Program-made: the position numbers and the translations under genes | NCBI RefSeq assembly: GCF_017183135.1 | Contig: NZ_JADDXW010000011.1 | Span: 1 to 64,000, forward strand | Source: Aurantimonas marina | Lineage (GTDB): Bacteria > Pseudomonadota > Alphaproteobacteria > Rhizobiales > Rhizobiaceae | Direction: 5' to 3' | Length of the DNA: 64,000 nucleotides | Shown: positions 1 through 8,503 of the stretch, piece by piece | Layout of the letters: every line of letters begins with the position of its first letter | Position numbering within the stretch: position 1 is the stretch's first letter | The notes under the pieces: model-generated | Told to the model about the DNA's origin: nothing | What the model saw: the letters and a program-made list of their open reading frames with translations, nothing else | The model's database searches: none

Positions 1-118
1 TTATCGCCGTTTCCATCCGGCGCCGCGACGATTCCCCGAACCCTCTTGCGCCCCGGCAAGGGCCTGTCCTGACTGGACAAAGAGCCGTCAGAAACCGCCA
101 GCCGGAGGCATCGCATCC

Positions 119-334
119 ATGCCCGCACCAGACCGTATCGTCCGCCTGAACACCGTTCTCTCCCGGACGGGCCTGTCTCGCTCCACCATCTATCGCAAGA
201 TCGCCGAAGGGACATTCCCCGTGCAGCTCAGGATCAGCATCAACGGCGCCGGATGGCGGGAGTCCGACATCGATCGCTGGATCGAAGATCCCGTATCGTG
301 GAGGCCGGAGCAGGAGGCCGGTGATGGCCGATGA
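119..334 (+). CDS. AlpA-family DNA-binding protein
   Basis: A 71-residue protein of the AlpA/excisionase-like winged helix-turn-helix type. The core reads L-x-T-V-L-S-R-T-G-L-S-R-S-T-I-Y-R-K-I (about residues 10-28), followed by the G-W-R-E-S-D-I-D-R-W-I wing typical of AlpA (about 45-55). AlpA-type proteins regulate integrase or excision genes of phages and integrative elements. A Shine-Dalgarno GGAGG lies about 10 nt before the ATG. The gene sits upstream of a toxin-antitoxin pair and a serine recombinase, so it is probably the element's regulator or directionality factor. That specific role is inferred from context. Confidence 0.8.
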   Translation: MPAPDRIVRLNTVLSRTGLSRSTIYRKIAEGTFPVQLRISINGAGWRESDIDRWIEDPVSWRPEQEAGDGR

Positions 335-551
335 CGAGCGGGGCTTCGGTAGAGAGAGACCGGCAAACGACAATCGCGCGCCGGCCGGTCAGGATACGGA
401 GGGCGATACCGAAGCTCTCGAGCGGCTGGACACGGTGGTACTATCGATTGCTCGGCTGATCGGCAGGCGGATGGGGCGCGAGGACTACGAGAAAGCCATG
501 CGCGCCGCCAATGACAATTCGCCGCCCGAAGCAGGCGACGATGACGGATGA
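324..551 (+). CDS. Small hypothetical accessory protein with two ANDN motifs
   Basis: A 75-residue acidic and polar protein of unknown function that overlaps the end of the alpA-like gene by 11 nt. GGAGG six nt upstream favours the ATG at 324 over the GTG at 321. The motif A-N-D-N occurs near both ends (about residues 13-16 and 63-66), around a central amphipathic segment ending I-A-R-L-I-G-R-R-M-G. I recognise no domain. The tight overlap with alpA and the following toxin-antitoxin pair make it part of the mobile element's cargo. Confidence 0.55.
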   Translation: MADDERGFGRERPANDNRAPAGQDTEGDTEALERLDTVVLSIARLIGRRMGREDYEKAMRAANDNSPPEAGDDDG

Positions 552-605
552 CGCTGTGCCCCGTGTTGCTGCGGGATAGCATGACCGGATGTGGCGAACG
601 CAAAA

Positions 606-633
606 TTGACATCTTATGGGATGTCTATAAATT
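606..633 (+). promoter_or_regulatory. Putative promoter with internal palindrome for the PIN toxin-antitoxin operon
   Basis: TTGACA (606-611) is followed by TATAAA (626-631, spacing 14) or TAAATT (628-633, spacing 16). A perfect 6-bp inverted repeat, GACATC (608-613) and GATGTC (620-625), lies inside the spacer. The toxin ATG at 641 lies where transcription should start and has no visible Shine-Dalgarno, so the message may be leaderless. The palindrome could be the antitoxin operator. Confidence 0.45.
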
Positions 634-640
634 ACCTTCC

Positions 641-1060
641 ATGAGGCTGGTTCTGGACACCAACGTGATCGTGGCGGCGTTCCGCAGCCGCAACGGGGCA
701 AGCAACCTGCTGTTGCGGTTCGTTGACCGGGGTGTGGTGACGCCGCTTTGTTCTACGGCGCTGTTTCTGGAATATGAGGCGGTGCTGAGCCGGGAGGAAA
801 CCCGGGCGGCGACGGGCCAAAGCCTGGAGGATGTCGCGGCGGTCATGAGCGCACTCGCGGCCGTGTCCGCGGGCGTCGACATCTCGTTTCGGACGCGCCC
901 CATGCTGGCTGATGCCGCGGATGAGATGGTGCTTGAGGCTGCCCTGAACGGAGAGGCCGAGGCTATCGTGACGCATAATGTCAGGGATTTCCGCCCGGCG
1001 CTTAAGCTGGGCGTGACCATTGCGACACCGGGAGAGATCGTCAGGAGACTGAACACATGA
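641..1060 (+). CDS. PIN-domain toxin of a toxin-antitoxin pair
   Basis: A 139-residue putative ribonuclease of the PIN toxin family (COG1569-like). PIN acidic residues are visible: Asp in L-V-L-D-T-N-V near residue 5, Glu in F-L-E-Y-E-A-V near 45, and the A-D-E-M-V-L-E-A-A cluster near 90-98 followed by T-H-N-V-R-D-F. Such enzymes cleave RNA and are held inactive by a cognate antitoxin. The reading frame stays open upstream to 548, but the family starts at M-R-L-V-L-D, so 641 was chosen. The stop overlaps the antitoxin start (ATGA), so the pair is coupled. The toxin comes first and the antitoxin second, the reverse of many systems. Confidence 0.85.
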   Translation: MRLVLDTNVIVAAFRSRNGASNLLLRFVDRGVVTPLCSTALFLEYEAVLSREETRAATGQSLEDVAAVMSALAAVSAGVDISFRTRPMLADAADEMVLEAALNGEAEAIVTHNVRDFRPALKLGVTIATPGEIVRRLNT

Positions 1061-1317
1061 CACAGACCCAACGCTACAAATACCCGCTGCAATTGCCGCA
1101 ATCGCTCAAAGAAACGGCGGTGCGTCTTGCCATGGAGGACGGCGTGTCGCTCAATCAGTGGATTATCTCAGCCGTGGCGCAGAAGATCGGTGCCGTGGAA
1201 ACGGCTGATGATTTCCTGAAAGCGCGTGCTAGCACGGCAAAACGCGGTGATCTGACGAGACTTCTTGACCGTGCACCGGATGTGCCGCCGGCGCCGGAGG
1301 ATGCCATCAAGGACTGA
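1057..1317 (+). CDS. RHH/HicB-type antitoxin
   Basis: An 86-residue partner of the PIN toxin. The N-terminal half (Y-P-L-Q-L-P-Q-S-L-K-E-T-A, then G-V-S-L-N-Q-W-I-I-S-A-V-A) is a ribbon-helix-helix fold as in HicB-family or arc-type antitoxins. The acidic, proline-rich C-terminus (P-D-V-P-P-A-P-E-D) is probably the toxin-binding tail. It starts inside the toxin stop codon. It probably represses its own operon through the palindrome at 608-625; that is inference. Confidence 0.8.
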   Translation: MTQTQRYKYPLQLPQSLKETAVRLAMEDGVSLNQWIISAVAQKIGAVETADDFLKARASTAKRGDLTRLLDRAPDVPPAPEDAIKD

Positions 1318-1333
1318 CTGAACGGAGACCGCG

Positions 1334-2962
1334 ATGACCCGCGCTGCCCTTTACGCCCGCTATTCCTCCGACAATCAGCGGGCAGCCTCGATAGAGGATC
1401 AACTGCGACTGTGCCGCGAGCATGCGGAGCGTGAAGGCTGGCAGATCGTAGAAAGCTATACCGACGCCGCAATCTCCGGCGCCAGCATGATCCTTCGACC
1501 AGGGATAAAGACGCTTCTCACGGATGCTCAGGATGCACGCTTCGACGTGGTTCTGGCCGAAGCCCTCGACAGGCTGTCCCGTGACCAGGAAGACATTGCG
1601 GCACTATTCAAGCGGCTTCGCTTCGCCGGTATTCGCATCGTTACCCTGTCAGAAGGAACGGGGGACGAACTGCATGTCGGCCTGAAAGGCACGATGAACG
1701 CTCTCTTCCTGCGTGATATGGCTGCCAAAATCAGGCGTGGCCAGTCCGGTCGCATCATCAGCGGATATTCCGCCGGGGGCCTGTCCTACGGATATCGTGT
1801 GGTCAAGAAGCTCGACGAGCGAGGGGAGCCGATCCGAGGCCTCCGTGAAGTGGACGAAGAACAGGCTGGTATCCTCCAGCGCATCTTCCAGGAATTTGCC
1901 TCGGGGCGTTCCGCCCGGACCATCGCCGCTGGCCTTAACCGCGACGGCATTCCCTCTCCCTTCGGCCGAGAATGGGGAGCCTCCACGATCAACGGCAATC
2001 TCAAGCGTCGCAGCGGCATACTCTACAACGAGGCCTATATCGGACTCCTGGTCTTCAATCGCGTTCAGATGGTCAAGGACCCGGAAACCGGCAAGCGCAT
2101 CTCCCGCCCGAACCCGCCCGAGCAGTGGCAGGTGGTGGAAGCGCCTCACCTGCGCATCGTCAGCGACGAGCTATGGAACGCCGTCCAGGCACGCAAGAAG
2201 CTCTACGGTGGAACCCGGCTGCATAAGCGCAGAAGGCCGAAGCATATGTTCTCCGGTCTGGTGCGGTGCGGTTGCTGTGGCGCGACCTACACCATCAAGT
2301 CCCAGGATCAGCTCGCCTGCACAGCGCATCGGGAACGGAGAACCTGCGCGAACAACCGAACTGTTCGTGTGCCCGACCTCGAATGTCGCGTGCTTGAAGG
2401 CATCAAGCAACGGCTGCTCGCCCCCGATGCGATTGCCGAATTCCTTGCTGAGTATCATGCCGAGAGGAAGCGGCTGAACGCCATGATGCGGCGGGACCGG
2501 CACCAGATCGACAAACACCTAGGCATTCTCGATAGGCAAATCTCGAACATCATCGATTCCATAGCCGATGGTGCTGCAACGTCAGGCATGAAGACCCGGC
2601 TGATCGAGATGGAGGCGGAGAAGGAGCGCCTTACCGCCGATCTAGCCGCAATCTTGGATGCCAGCGATGTCGTGGAGCTGCATCCGGCCTCGATTGAGGT
2701 TTACCGCCGCAGGATCGCCGAGTTGCAGGAGGCGCTGCACTCCAACGAAGACGACCGCCAGGACGCGCTCAATGCCATTCGTTCGCTCGTCACAAGCATC
2801 GAAGTGATACCGCGCGGAGAAGGACGGGGGAAATTTGACCTGAACGTCCACGGTGCTCTAGCAGAGCTTCTCAACCTGCCTCACCGCAAATCGGGCGAAC
2901 CACCGAACACTGCAATGATGGTAGCGGAGGAGGGACTCGAACCCCCGACACGCGGATTATGA
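1334..2962 (+). CDS. Large serine recombinase (element integrase/excisionase)
   Basis: A 542-residue site-specific recombinase. The N-terminal resolvase domain (about 1-145) starts A-L-Y-A-R-Y-S-S-D-N-Q, with the nucleophilic serine at residue 11. A Recombinase domain (about 165-270) and a zinc ribbon (about 305-345, cysteines in R-C-G-C-C-G-A-T-Y and T-C-A-N-N) follow, then a coiled-coil region (about 370-450). It carries out strand exchange between attP and attB by way of a 5'-phosphoserine intermediate. GGAG lies about 8 nt upstream of the ATG. The last 14 or so codons are antisense to the tRNA-Met gene, and the TGA stop at 2960-2962 overlaps the complement of its anticodon. The present C-terminus is therefore created by the integration site. 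Confidence 0.93.
   Translation: MTRAALYARYSSDNQRAASIEDQLRLCREHAEREGWQIVESYTDAAISGASMILRPGIKTLLTDAQDARFDVVLAEALDRLSRDQEDIAALFKRLRFAGIRIVTLSEGTGDELHVGLKGTMNALFLRDMAAKIRRGQSGRIISGYSAGGLSYGYRVVKKLDERGEPIRGLREVDEEQAGILQRIFQEFASGRSARTIAAGLNRDGIPSPFGREWGASTINGNLKRRSGILYNEAYIGLLVFNRVQMVKDPETGKRISRPNPPEQWQVVEAPHLRIVSDELWNAVQARKKLYGGTRLHKRRRPKHMFSGLVRCGCCGATYTIKSQDQLACTAHRERRTCANNRTVRVPDLECRVLEGIKQRLLAPDAIAEFLAEYHAERKRLNAMMRRDRHQIDKHLGILDRQISNIIDSIADGAATSGMKTRLIEMEAEKERLTADLAAILDASDVVELHPASIEVYRRRIAELQEALHSNEDDRQDALNAIRSLVTSIEVIPRGEGRGKFDLNVHGALAELLNLPHRKSGEPPNTAMMVAEEGLEPPTRGL
2919..2962. other. Probable attachment-site region at the tRNA-Met 3' half
   Basis: The recombinase reading frame enters the 3' half of tRNA-Met and ends within it, so the element's right boundary should lie in or just left of this stretch. 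The partner copy at the far end is outside the window, so the exact crossover bases cannot be defined here. Confidence 0.45.
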
Positions 2963-2995
2963 TTCCGCTGCTCTAACCAGCTGAGCTACTCCGCC
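2919..2995 (-). tRNA. tRNA-Met(CAT)
   Basis: Read on the minus strand, a 77-nt cloverleaf starts GGCGGAG and ends with an encoded CCA. The acceptor stem GGCGGAG pairs with CTCCGCT with one G-U. The D-arm is AGCTCAGCTGGTTAGAGC, the anticodon stem GCGGA/TCCGC encloses the loop ATCATAA (anticodon CAT), and the T-arm is GGGGGTTCGAGTCCCTC. The paired first acceptor position (G-U) and the elongator-like body suggest elongator tRNA-Met; tRNA-Ile2 (lysidine-modified CAT) is the alternative. The gene is intact despite the adjoining integrated element. Confidence 0.93.
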
Positions 2996-3348
2996 ATCTC
3001 TCTACGAGACGACCACTTCGGGTCGGCGGGGATATAGGAGGCGCAGGCAATGGCTGTCAATGGTCGGAGAAGCGTCTGCTGCGGCTGATTTGGCCCTCGC
3101 CAGTTGAAATCGCCGCAACCCGCCGTCACGCCGCGATTGCTCGCCCTCGGCAAGGAACGCGCCGGGGTCCGCCGCGAACGATGGCGATTGCCGCAGCCCA
3201 CCCGCGCTGGTGGACATTGTCGGACCGACCCCTCCCCTCTATCCCCCAACCGTACAGACCTCGCAAGCATTGCTATCCAGCGCCGATCCTTGCGGCGAGG
3301 CCGCCGCTTCGCTAGGTCCGGTCCGACATCATCAGGAGAGAACGCATC
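2996..3348. other. Intergenic region between tRNA-Met and the oxidoreductase gene
   Basis: This 353-nt region carries the tRNA promoter (3031-3060) and, at its right end, the Shine-Dalgarno AGGAGA for the gene at 3349. I see no coding potential or repeats in the remainder. Confidence 0.5.
3031..3060 (-). promoter_or_regulatory. Sigma70-type promoter of tRNA-Met
   Basis: On the minus strand TTGACA (3060-3055) and TATATC (3036-3031) are 18 nt apart and lie 36 nt upstream of the mature tRNA 5' end. This is close to consensus and correctly placed. Confidence 0.7.
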
Positions 3349-4314
3349 ATGTACCCACGAATTGCGGTCGTCGGTTGCGGACAATGGGGCCAGAACCACA
3401 TCCGGACCCTTGCCGAGATCGGTGCACTGGCAGGCGTGGCCGATCGCCATGACGACCGCGCGGGGGCCTTCGCGGAACGCTACGGCGTCAAGGCGCTGTC
3501 TCCCGAGGCGGCGGTCGCGGCGCCCGATATCGACGCGCTGGTGCTGGCGCTGCCGGCATCCGCCCACGGCGCCATGGCCCGCGCCGCCTTCGCGGCCGGC
3601 AAGGATGTCCTCATCGAAAAGCCGATCGCGCTCGATCCGGCCGACGCGGAGAAGACGGCCGCGGCGGCGCGCGCGACTGGACGCTTGTTGATGGTCGGGC
3701 ACGTCATCCGCTTTCACCCGGTGTTTCAGCGCCTTTGCGACATCGTCGCCGAAGGGCGGATCGGCACGGTGCGGCAGATGATCTCGAATCGGATGGGTCT
3801 CGGGCGGTTTCCGAGCATGGACGTGGTCTGGGATCTGGCGCCGCACGATCTGTCGCTGGTGCTGCATCTGGCCAACGGACATCCCGATTCGGTCGTTTGC
3901 CATCGTCGCACGGTGCTCAGCGACGAGACCGACATTGCCGACATCATGCTGGATTTCCCCGGCGGAATCGGCGCCGAGATTCATGTCTCGCGGGTGTCGC
4001 CCTATCGCGACCGACGATTCTCGGTGATCGGGACGGAGGGAATGCTGACTTTCGACGATCTGGCCCCCGAAGGCGAGAAACTAGCCCTTTATGCCCACAA
4101 GGTCTGGCGCGCCGGCCCGACATTCGACTTCGATAACGCACCCGCCGAATTTCTTCCGACCGAACCGGGCCTGCCGCTCGACCGCGAACTCAGGCATTTC
4201 CTCGACTGCGTCATGACCCGAACCGAGCCGGAAACCGGCGCCAGCGAAGCTGTCGAAACAGTCCGTATCCTGTCGCTGGCCTCACCGCTTTCGTCGCCGA
4301 ACCTGGCGGCCTGA
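3349..4314 (+). CDS. Gfo/Idh/MocA-family NAD(P)-dependent oxidoreductase
   Basis: A 321-residue cytosolic dehydrogenase. The Rossmann motif G-C-G-Q-W-G-Q-N-H lies near residues 9-17, and the family signature I-E-K-P-I-A-L near 90-96 contains the lysine that binds cofactor and substrate. The C-terminal alpha/beta domain has a W-D-L-A-P-H-D-L motif near 165-172. Its closest-looking relatives act on nucleotide sugars (WlbA-type UDP-HexNAcA 3-dehydrogenase), but the substrate cannot be read from sequence. AGGAGA lies upstream. It appears monocistronic, convergent with mnmA. Confidence 0.85.
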   Translation: MYPRIAVVGCGQWGQNHIRTLAEIGALAGVADRHDDRAGAFAERYGVKALSPEAAVAAPDIDALVLALPASAHGAMARAAFAAGKDVLIEKPIALDPADAEKTAAAARATGRLLMVGHVIRFHPVFQRLCDIVAEGRIGTVRQMISNRMGLGRFPSMDVVWDLAPHDLSLVLHLANGHPDSVVCHRRTVLSDETDIADIMLDFPGGIGAEIHVSRVSPYRDRRFSVIGTEGMLTFDDLAPEGEKLALYAHKVWRAGPTFDFDNAPAEFLPTEPGLPLDRELRHFLDCVMTRTEPETGASEAVETVRILSLASPLSSPNLAA

Positions 4315-4379
4315 GGACGCTCGTCTTGGGCCAGCCGATCCATCACGCCGTCCGATCGGATGGCGTCGGACGGGCGAGC

Positions 4380-5555
4380 CTATCCGGCCGCCGCGACGGT
4401 TTCGGCCATGCCGGCTACGGGCGCAGGCCGAACCGTCTCGGCGATGACGCCGCCGCCAAGGACCTCGGCGCCGGCCCCCTCGCCCGCATAAAAGACACAG
4501 GCCTGGCCCGGCGCCACGCCATCCTCGCCTTCGGTGAGTTCGACCTGCCAGTCGCTGTCGTCGCCGACGATCCGGGCCGACGCCGGCGGGCGCGTCGAGC
4601 GCACCTTGACGAAGAGTTCGCGCCCTGAGGCAGCATGGGCGCCCGGCGTCTCGCGTCCGAGCCAGTTGACGTCGCGCAGACGCAGGCGGCGCGTCGCCAG
4701 CGCCTCGCGCGGCCCGACAACGACGCGCGCGGTCGCGGGCTCGAGCGCCACGACATAAAGCGGCTCGCCGGCGGCGACGCCGATGCCGCGCCGCTGACCG
4801 ATCGTGTAATGCAGGATGCCCGCGTGCCGGCCGAGGAGCCGTCCGTCGACATGGACGATATCGCCGGCCTCGCCCGCGTCGGGCCGCAGCCGCTGGATGA
4901 CGTCGCTGTAGCGGCCCTTGGTGACGAAGCAGATATCCTGGCTGTCCGGCTTGGCGGCAATCGCGAGGCCATGCTTGTCGGCGAGCGCGCGGGTCTCGGG
5001 CTTGGTCAGGCGGCCAAGCGGAAAGCGCAAAAAACCGAGCTGGGCCTGCGTCGTCCCGTAGAGAAAATAGCTCTGGTCGCGATCGAGATCGAGCGGCCGA
5101 TAGAGACTGCGATGCCCGCCATTGGGTCGGCTGTCGATATAATGGCCGGTCGCCAATGCGTCGGCGCCCAAGTCCTTCGCCGTGGCGAGAAGATCGCGGA
5201 ACTTGACGGTCTGGTTGCAGGCGACGCAGGGGATTGGCGTCTCGCCCGCCAGATAGCTTTCGGCGAACGGATCGATCACCGCCGCGCGGAACCGCTCCTC
5301 GTAGTCGAGCACGTAATGATGGATGCCGAGCGTCTCGGCGACCCGGCGGGCGTCGTGAATGTCCTGGCCGGCGCAACAGGCACCGGCGCGGCGGGCGCCC
5401 TCGCCCGCGTCATAGAGCTGCAAGGTAATGCCGACGACGTCGTAGCCCTCTTCATGCAGAATGGCCGCGACGACGGACGAGTCGACGCCGCCCGACATGG
5501 CGACGACCACCCGCGTCTCGGCGGGCGGCTTTGGAAGATCGAGGCTGTTCAACAT
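4380..5555 (-). CDS. mnmA: tRNA-specific 2-thiouridylase MnmA
   Basis: A 391-residue enzyme that thiolates U34 in tRNAs for Lys, Glu and Gln. The PP-loop motif M-S-G-G-V-D-S-S (about 20-27) binds ATP. The first catalytic cysteine lies in P-C-V-A-C-N (near 115) and the partner cysteine in S-Q-D-I-C-F-V (near 210). The C-terminal beta-barrel runs to the end. Length is normal for the family. It is transcribed alone on the minus strand, and no promoter was identified upstream. Confidence 0.96.
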   Translation of the reverse strand: MLNSLDLPKPPAETRVVVAMSGGVDSSVVAAILHEEGYDVVGITLQLYDAGEGARRAGACCAGQDIHDARRVAETLGIHHYVLDYEERFRAAVIDPFAESYLAGETPIPCVACNQTVKFRDLLATAKDLGADALATGHYIDSRPNGGHRSLYRPLDLDRDQSYFLYGTTQAQLGFLRFPLGRLTKPETRALADKHGLAIAAKPDSQDICFVTKGRYSDVIQRLRPDAGEAGDIVHVDGRLLGRHAGILHYTIGQRRGIGVAAGEPLYVVALEPATARVVVGPREALATRRLRLRDVNWLGRETPGAHAASGRELFVKVRSTRPPASARIVGDDSDWQVELTEGEDGVAPGQACVFYAGEGAGAEVLGGGVIAETVRPAPVAGMAETVAAAG

Positions 5556-5917
5556 CGGCGCCTCCTGCGGCGTCTCGGCGGTTCTGACGGCGGAGGTCCG
5601 TTTCTAGCGGGCTGGCACCGAAAAGCAAAATAATGCGGCAATGACGCTCCCTCTCATTCGGGACCTGACACGCATCGCACTGCGGCACAGGTAGGCTCCC
5701 GGCAAGAGCCTCGCAAGTCGTGCCCCGCAAAGGTTTTCGCCGAGACGGTCCGCGAAAGTCGGACGGACCCGCGAGGGTGCTCGGGAGCCGGGTTGCGCCC
5801 GGCGATCGTCAGTCCCTCAAACTCTTATCGAAACCTTACGGGAAGCTTGACGCTTTTTTTAGAAGCGCGGCGCTAGGGTGAGGTTCGATTAGGTCTTTGA
5901 GTTTTGTAGAGAGTACA
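5556..5917. other. Divergent mnmA/sciP intergenic region
   Basis: This 362-nt region must hold promoters for both mnmA (minus) and sciP (plus). A TTGACG at about 5847 lies in the sciP orientation, but I find no well-spaced -10 and no full TTAA-N7-TTAA CtrA box. No open frame looks genuine here. Confidence 0.4.
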
Positions 5918-6208
5918 ATGACCGATCAGGTTAGACCACGCGTGAAATACGTCATCGGCCCGGACGGCAGCCCGTTGACGATTGCAGACTTGCCGCCCAC
6001 AAATACCCGACGATGGGTCATCCGCCGCAAGGCGGAGGTCGTCGCGGCGGTTCGCGGCGGGCTTCTCAGCCTCGACGAGGCCTGTTCGCGCTACACGCTG
6101 ACGGTGGAGGAATTCCTCTCCTGGCAGATGTCCATCGACCAGCACGGTCTGGCTGGTTTGCGCACGACACAGATCCAGGAATACCGCAAGAAGGTGGACC
6201 TGCACTGA
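5918..6208 (+). CDS. sciP: SciP, small CtrA inhibitory protein (DUF1153)
   Basis: A 96-residue helix-turn-helix protein matching the DUF1153/SciP family along its whole length: R-V-K-Y-V-I-G-P-D-G-S-P-L-T near 10-23, L-P-P-T-N-T-R-R-W-V-I-R-R-K-A near 27-41, and S-R-Y-T-L-T-V-E-E-F-L-S-W near 60-72. In Caulobacter SciP binds CtrA and blocks activation of CtrA target promoters, many of them flagellar. The frame is open to an ATG at 5897, but family alignment favours M-T-D-Q at 5918. A bidirectional terminator follows. The flagellar cluster in this window carries candidate CtrA boxes. Confidence 0.93.
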   Translation: MTDQVRPRVKYVIGPDGSPLTIADLPPTNTRRWVIRRKAEVVAAVRGGLLSLDEACSRYTLTVEEFLSWQMSIDQHGLAGLRTTQIQEYRKKVDLH

Positions 6209-6272
6209 ACAGGGACTGCCCCCTTTTTCCGAGCGCCTGAGGAGACCGGCCCTGCCGGCTCGACAGCGATTG

Positions 6273-6306
6273 AAAGCCCCCGGTGAGAGCCGGGGGCTTT
6301 GTTTTT
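6273..6306. terminator. Bidirectional rho-independent terminator between sciP and dppF
   Basis: A perfect 11-bp stem, AAAGCCCCCGG/CCGGGGGCTTT, with a 6-nt loop. A T-rich run follows on the plus strand, and the A-rich flank gives Ts on the minus strand. It lies between two convergent genes and can serve both. Confidence 0.85.
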
Positions 6307-6342
6307 CATGCCCCTCTCAACCGCCCAGGAGGCTGGCAACGT

Positions 6343-7319
6343 TCAGGCCGGCGGCAATCGGCCTTCCTCCACCGCGAAACAGGCGACCTTGGTCGGGCCG
6401 TGTTCGACAAGGACGGGCAGTTCCGAGCGGCAACGGTCGTTGGCATAGGGACAGCGGGGGTGGAATGCGCAGCCCGGCGGCGGCGAGAAGGGCGACGGCA
6501 ATTCTCCGGTCAGCCGGATGCGCTGCGTCTTCTTGCCCGGATCGGTCGCCGGCGTCGCCGACAGGAGCGCCCGCGTATAGGGGTGCAGCGGGTTCGCATA
6601 GAGCGCGTCGACCGGCGCGATTTCGACCGGACGACCGAGATACATCACCATCACCCGGTCCGCGACGTGCCTGACCACCGACAGATCGTGGCTGATAAAG
6701 ATATAGGTGAGATTCAATCGATCCTGGAGATCGGCCAAGAGATTGAGGATCTGCGCCTGGATCGACACGTCGAGGGCCGACACCGGTTCGTCGAGGACCA
6801 GAATCTTCGGCTCCAGGATGATGGCGCGGGCGATCGCGACGCGCTGGCGCTGACCGCCCGAGAACATATGCGGATAGCGATCGTAGTGCTCGGGGCGCAG
6901 ACCCACCTCGGCCAGCGCCGTCTCGGCCTTTTTGCGGCGCTCGGCGCGCGAAAGCTGGGTGTTGATCTTCAGTGGTTCCTCGATGATCGCCCCGACCTTC
7001 TGGCGCGGGTTGAGCGCGCCATAGGGGTTCTGGAAGACGATCTGGACCGTCGAGCGGAGCTTCTTGATGTCGCCGGGGTGATCGCCCGAGACGCGCACGC
7101 CATCAACGTCGAGTTCGCCCTCCGAGGGCGTCTCGATCATCGTCAGCATGCGGGCGAGGGTCGACTTGCCGCAGCCGGATTCGCCGACGATTGCCAGCGT
7201 TTCGCCTTGCTCGACGACGAAGCTGGCGTCCTTCACCGCCTTGAGATCGAGCGGCTTCTGGAACAGGCCGCGGCGCACCTCGTAGACCTGACTGACATTC
7301 TTGGCGGTGACGATCGCGT

Positions 7320-7323
<4 letters not shown>
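6343..7323 (-). CDS. dppF: Dipeptide ABC transporter ATP-binding protein DppF
   Basis: A 326-residue ATPase. Walker A is G-E-S-G-C-G-K-S-T (about 49-57), the signature is F-S-G-G-Q-R-Q-R-V, and Walker B is I-L-V-L-D-E-P. A C-terminal oligo_HPY segment has cysteines in G-C-A-F-H-P-R-C-P-Y. It powers dipeptide import with DppD. The frame is open far upstream, but the family start and an ATGA overlap with dppD fix the ATG at 7323. Confidence 0.94.
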
Positions 7324-8291
<968 letters not shown>

Positions 8292-8503
8292 GGGGCTGTT
8301 ACGACGTCCGAAGGTCATCTATATGTGGGAGGCGAAGTTTTTGGAGGAATTGACTCATGGTCGGACCGATCAGACCTCTCGTCTGACCTGACTCGGCTGC
8401 GAACCGGGATCGCAAGTCCGCATCGGGCAATGAACGTCTCGAGCGACGCGAGCGCGCGTTCATTGCGGCTTCCGTCTAAAAGGCCGATCAGCGCTTCCAC
8501 CCA

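Noticed and set aside
8315-8500. 61-codon minus-strand frame between dppC and dppD
   Set aside because: No ribosome site, no recognisable domain and skewed R/S composition; more likely spacer.
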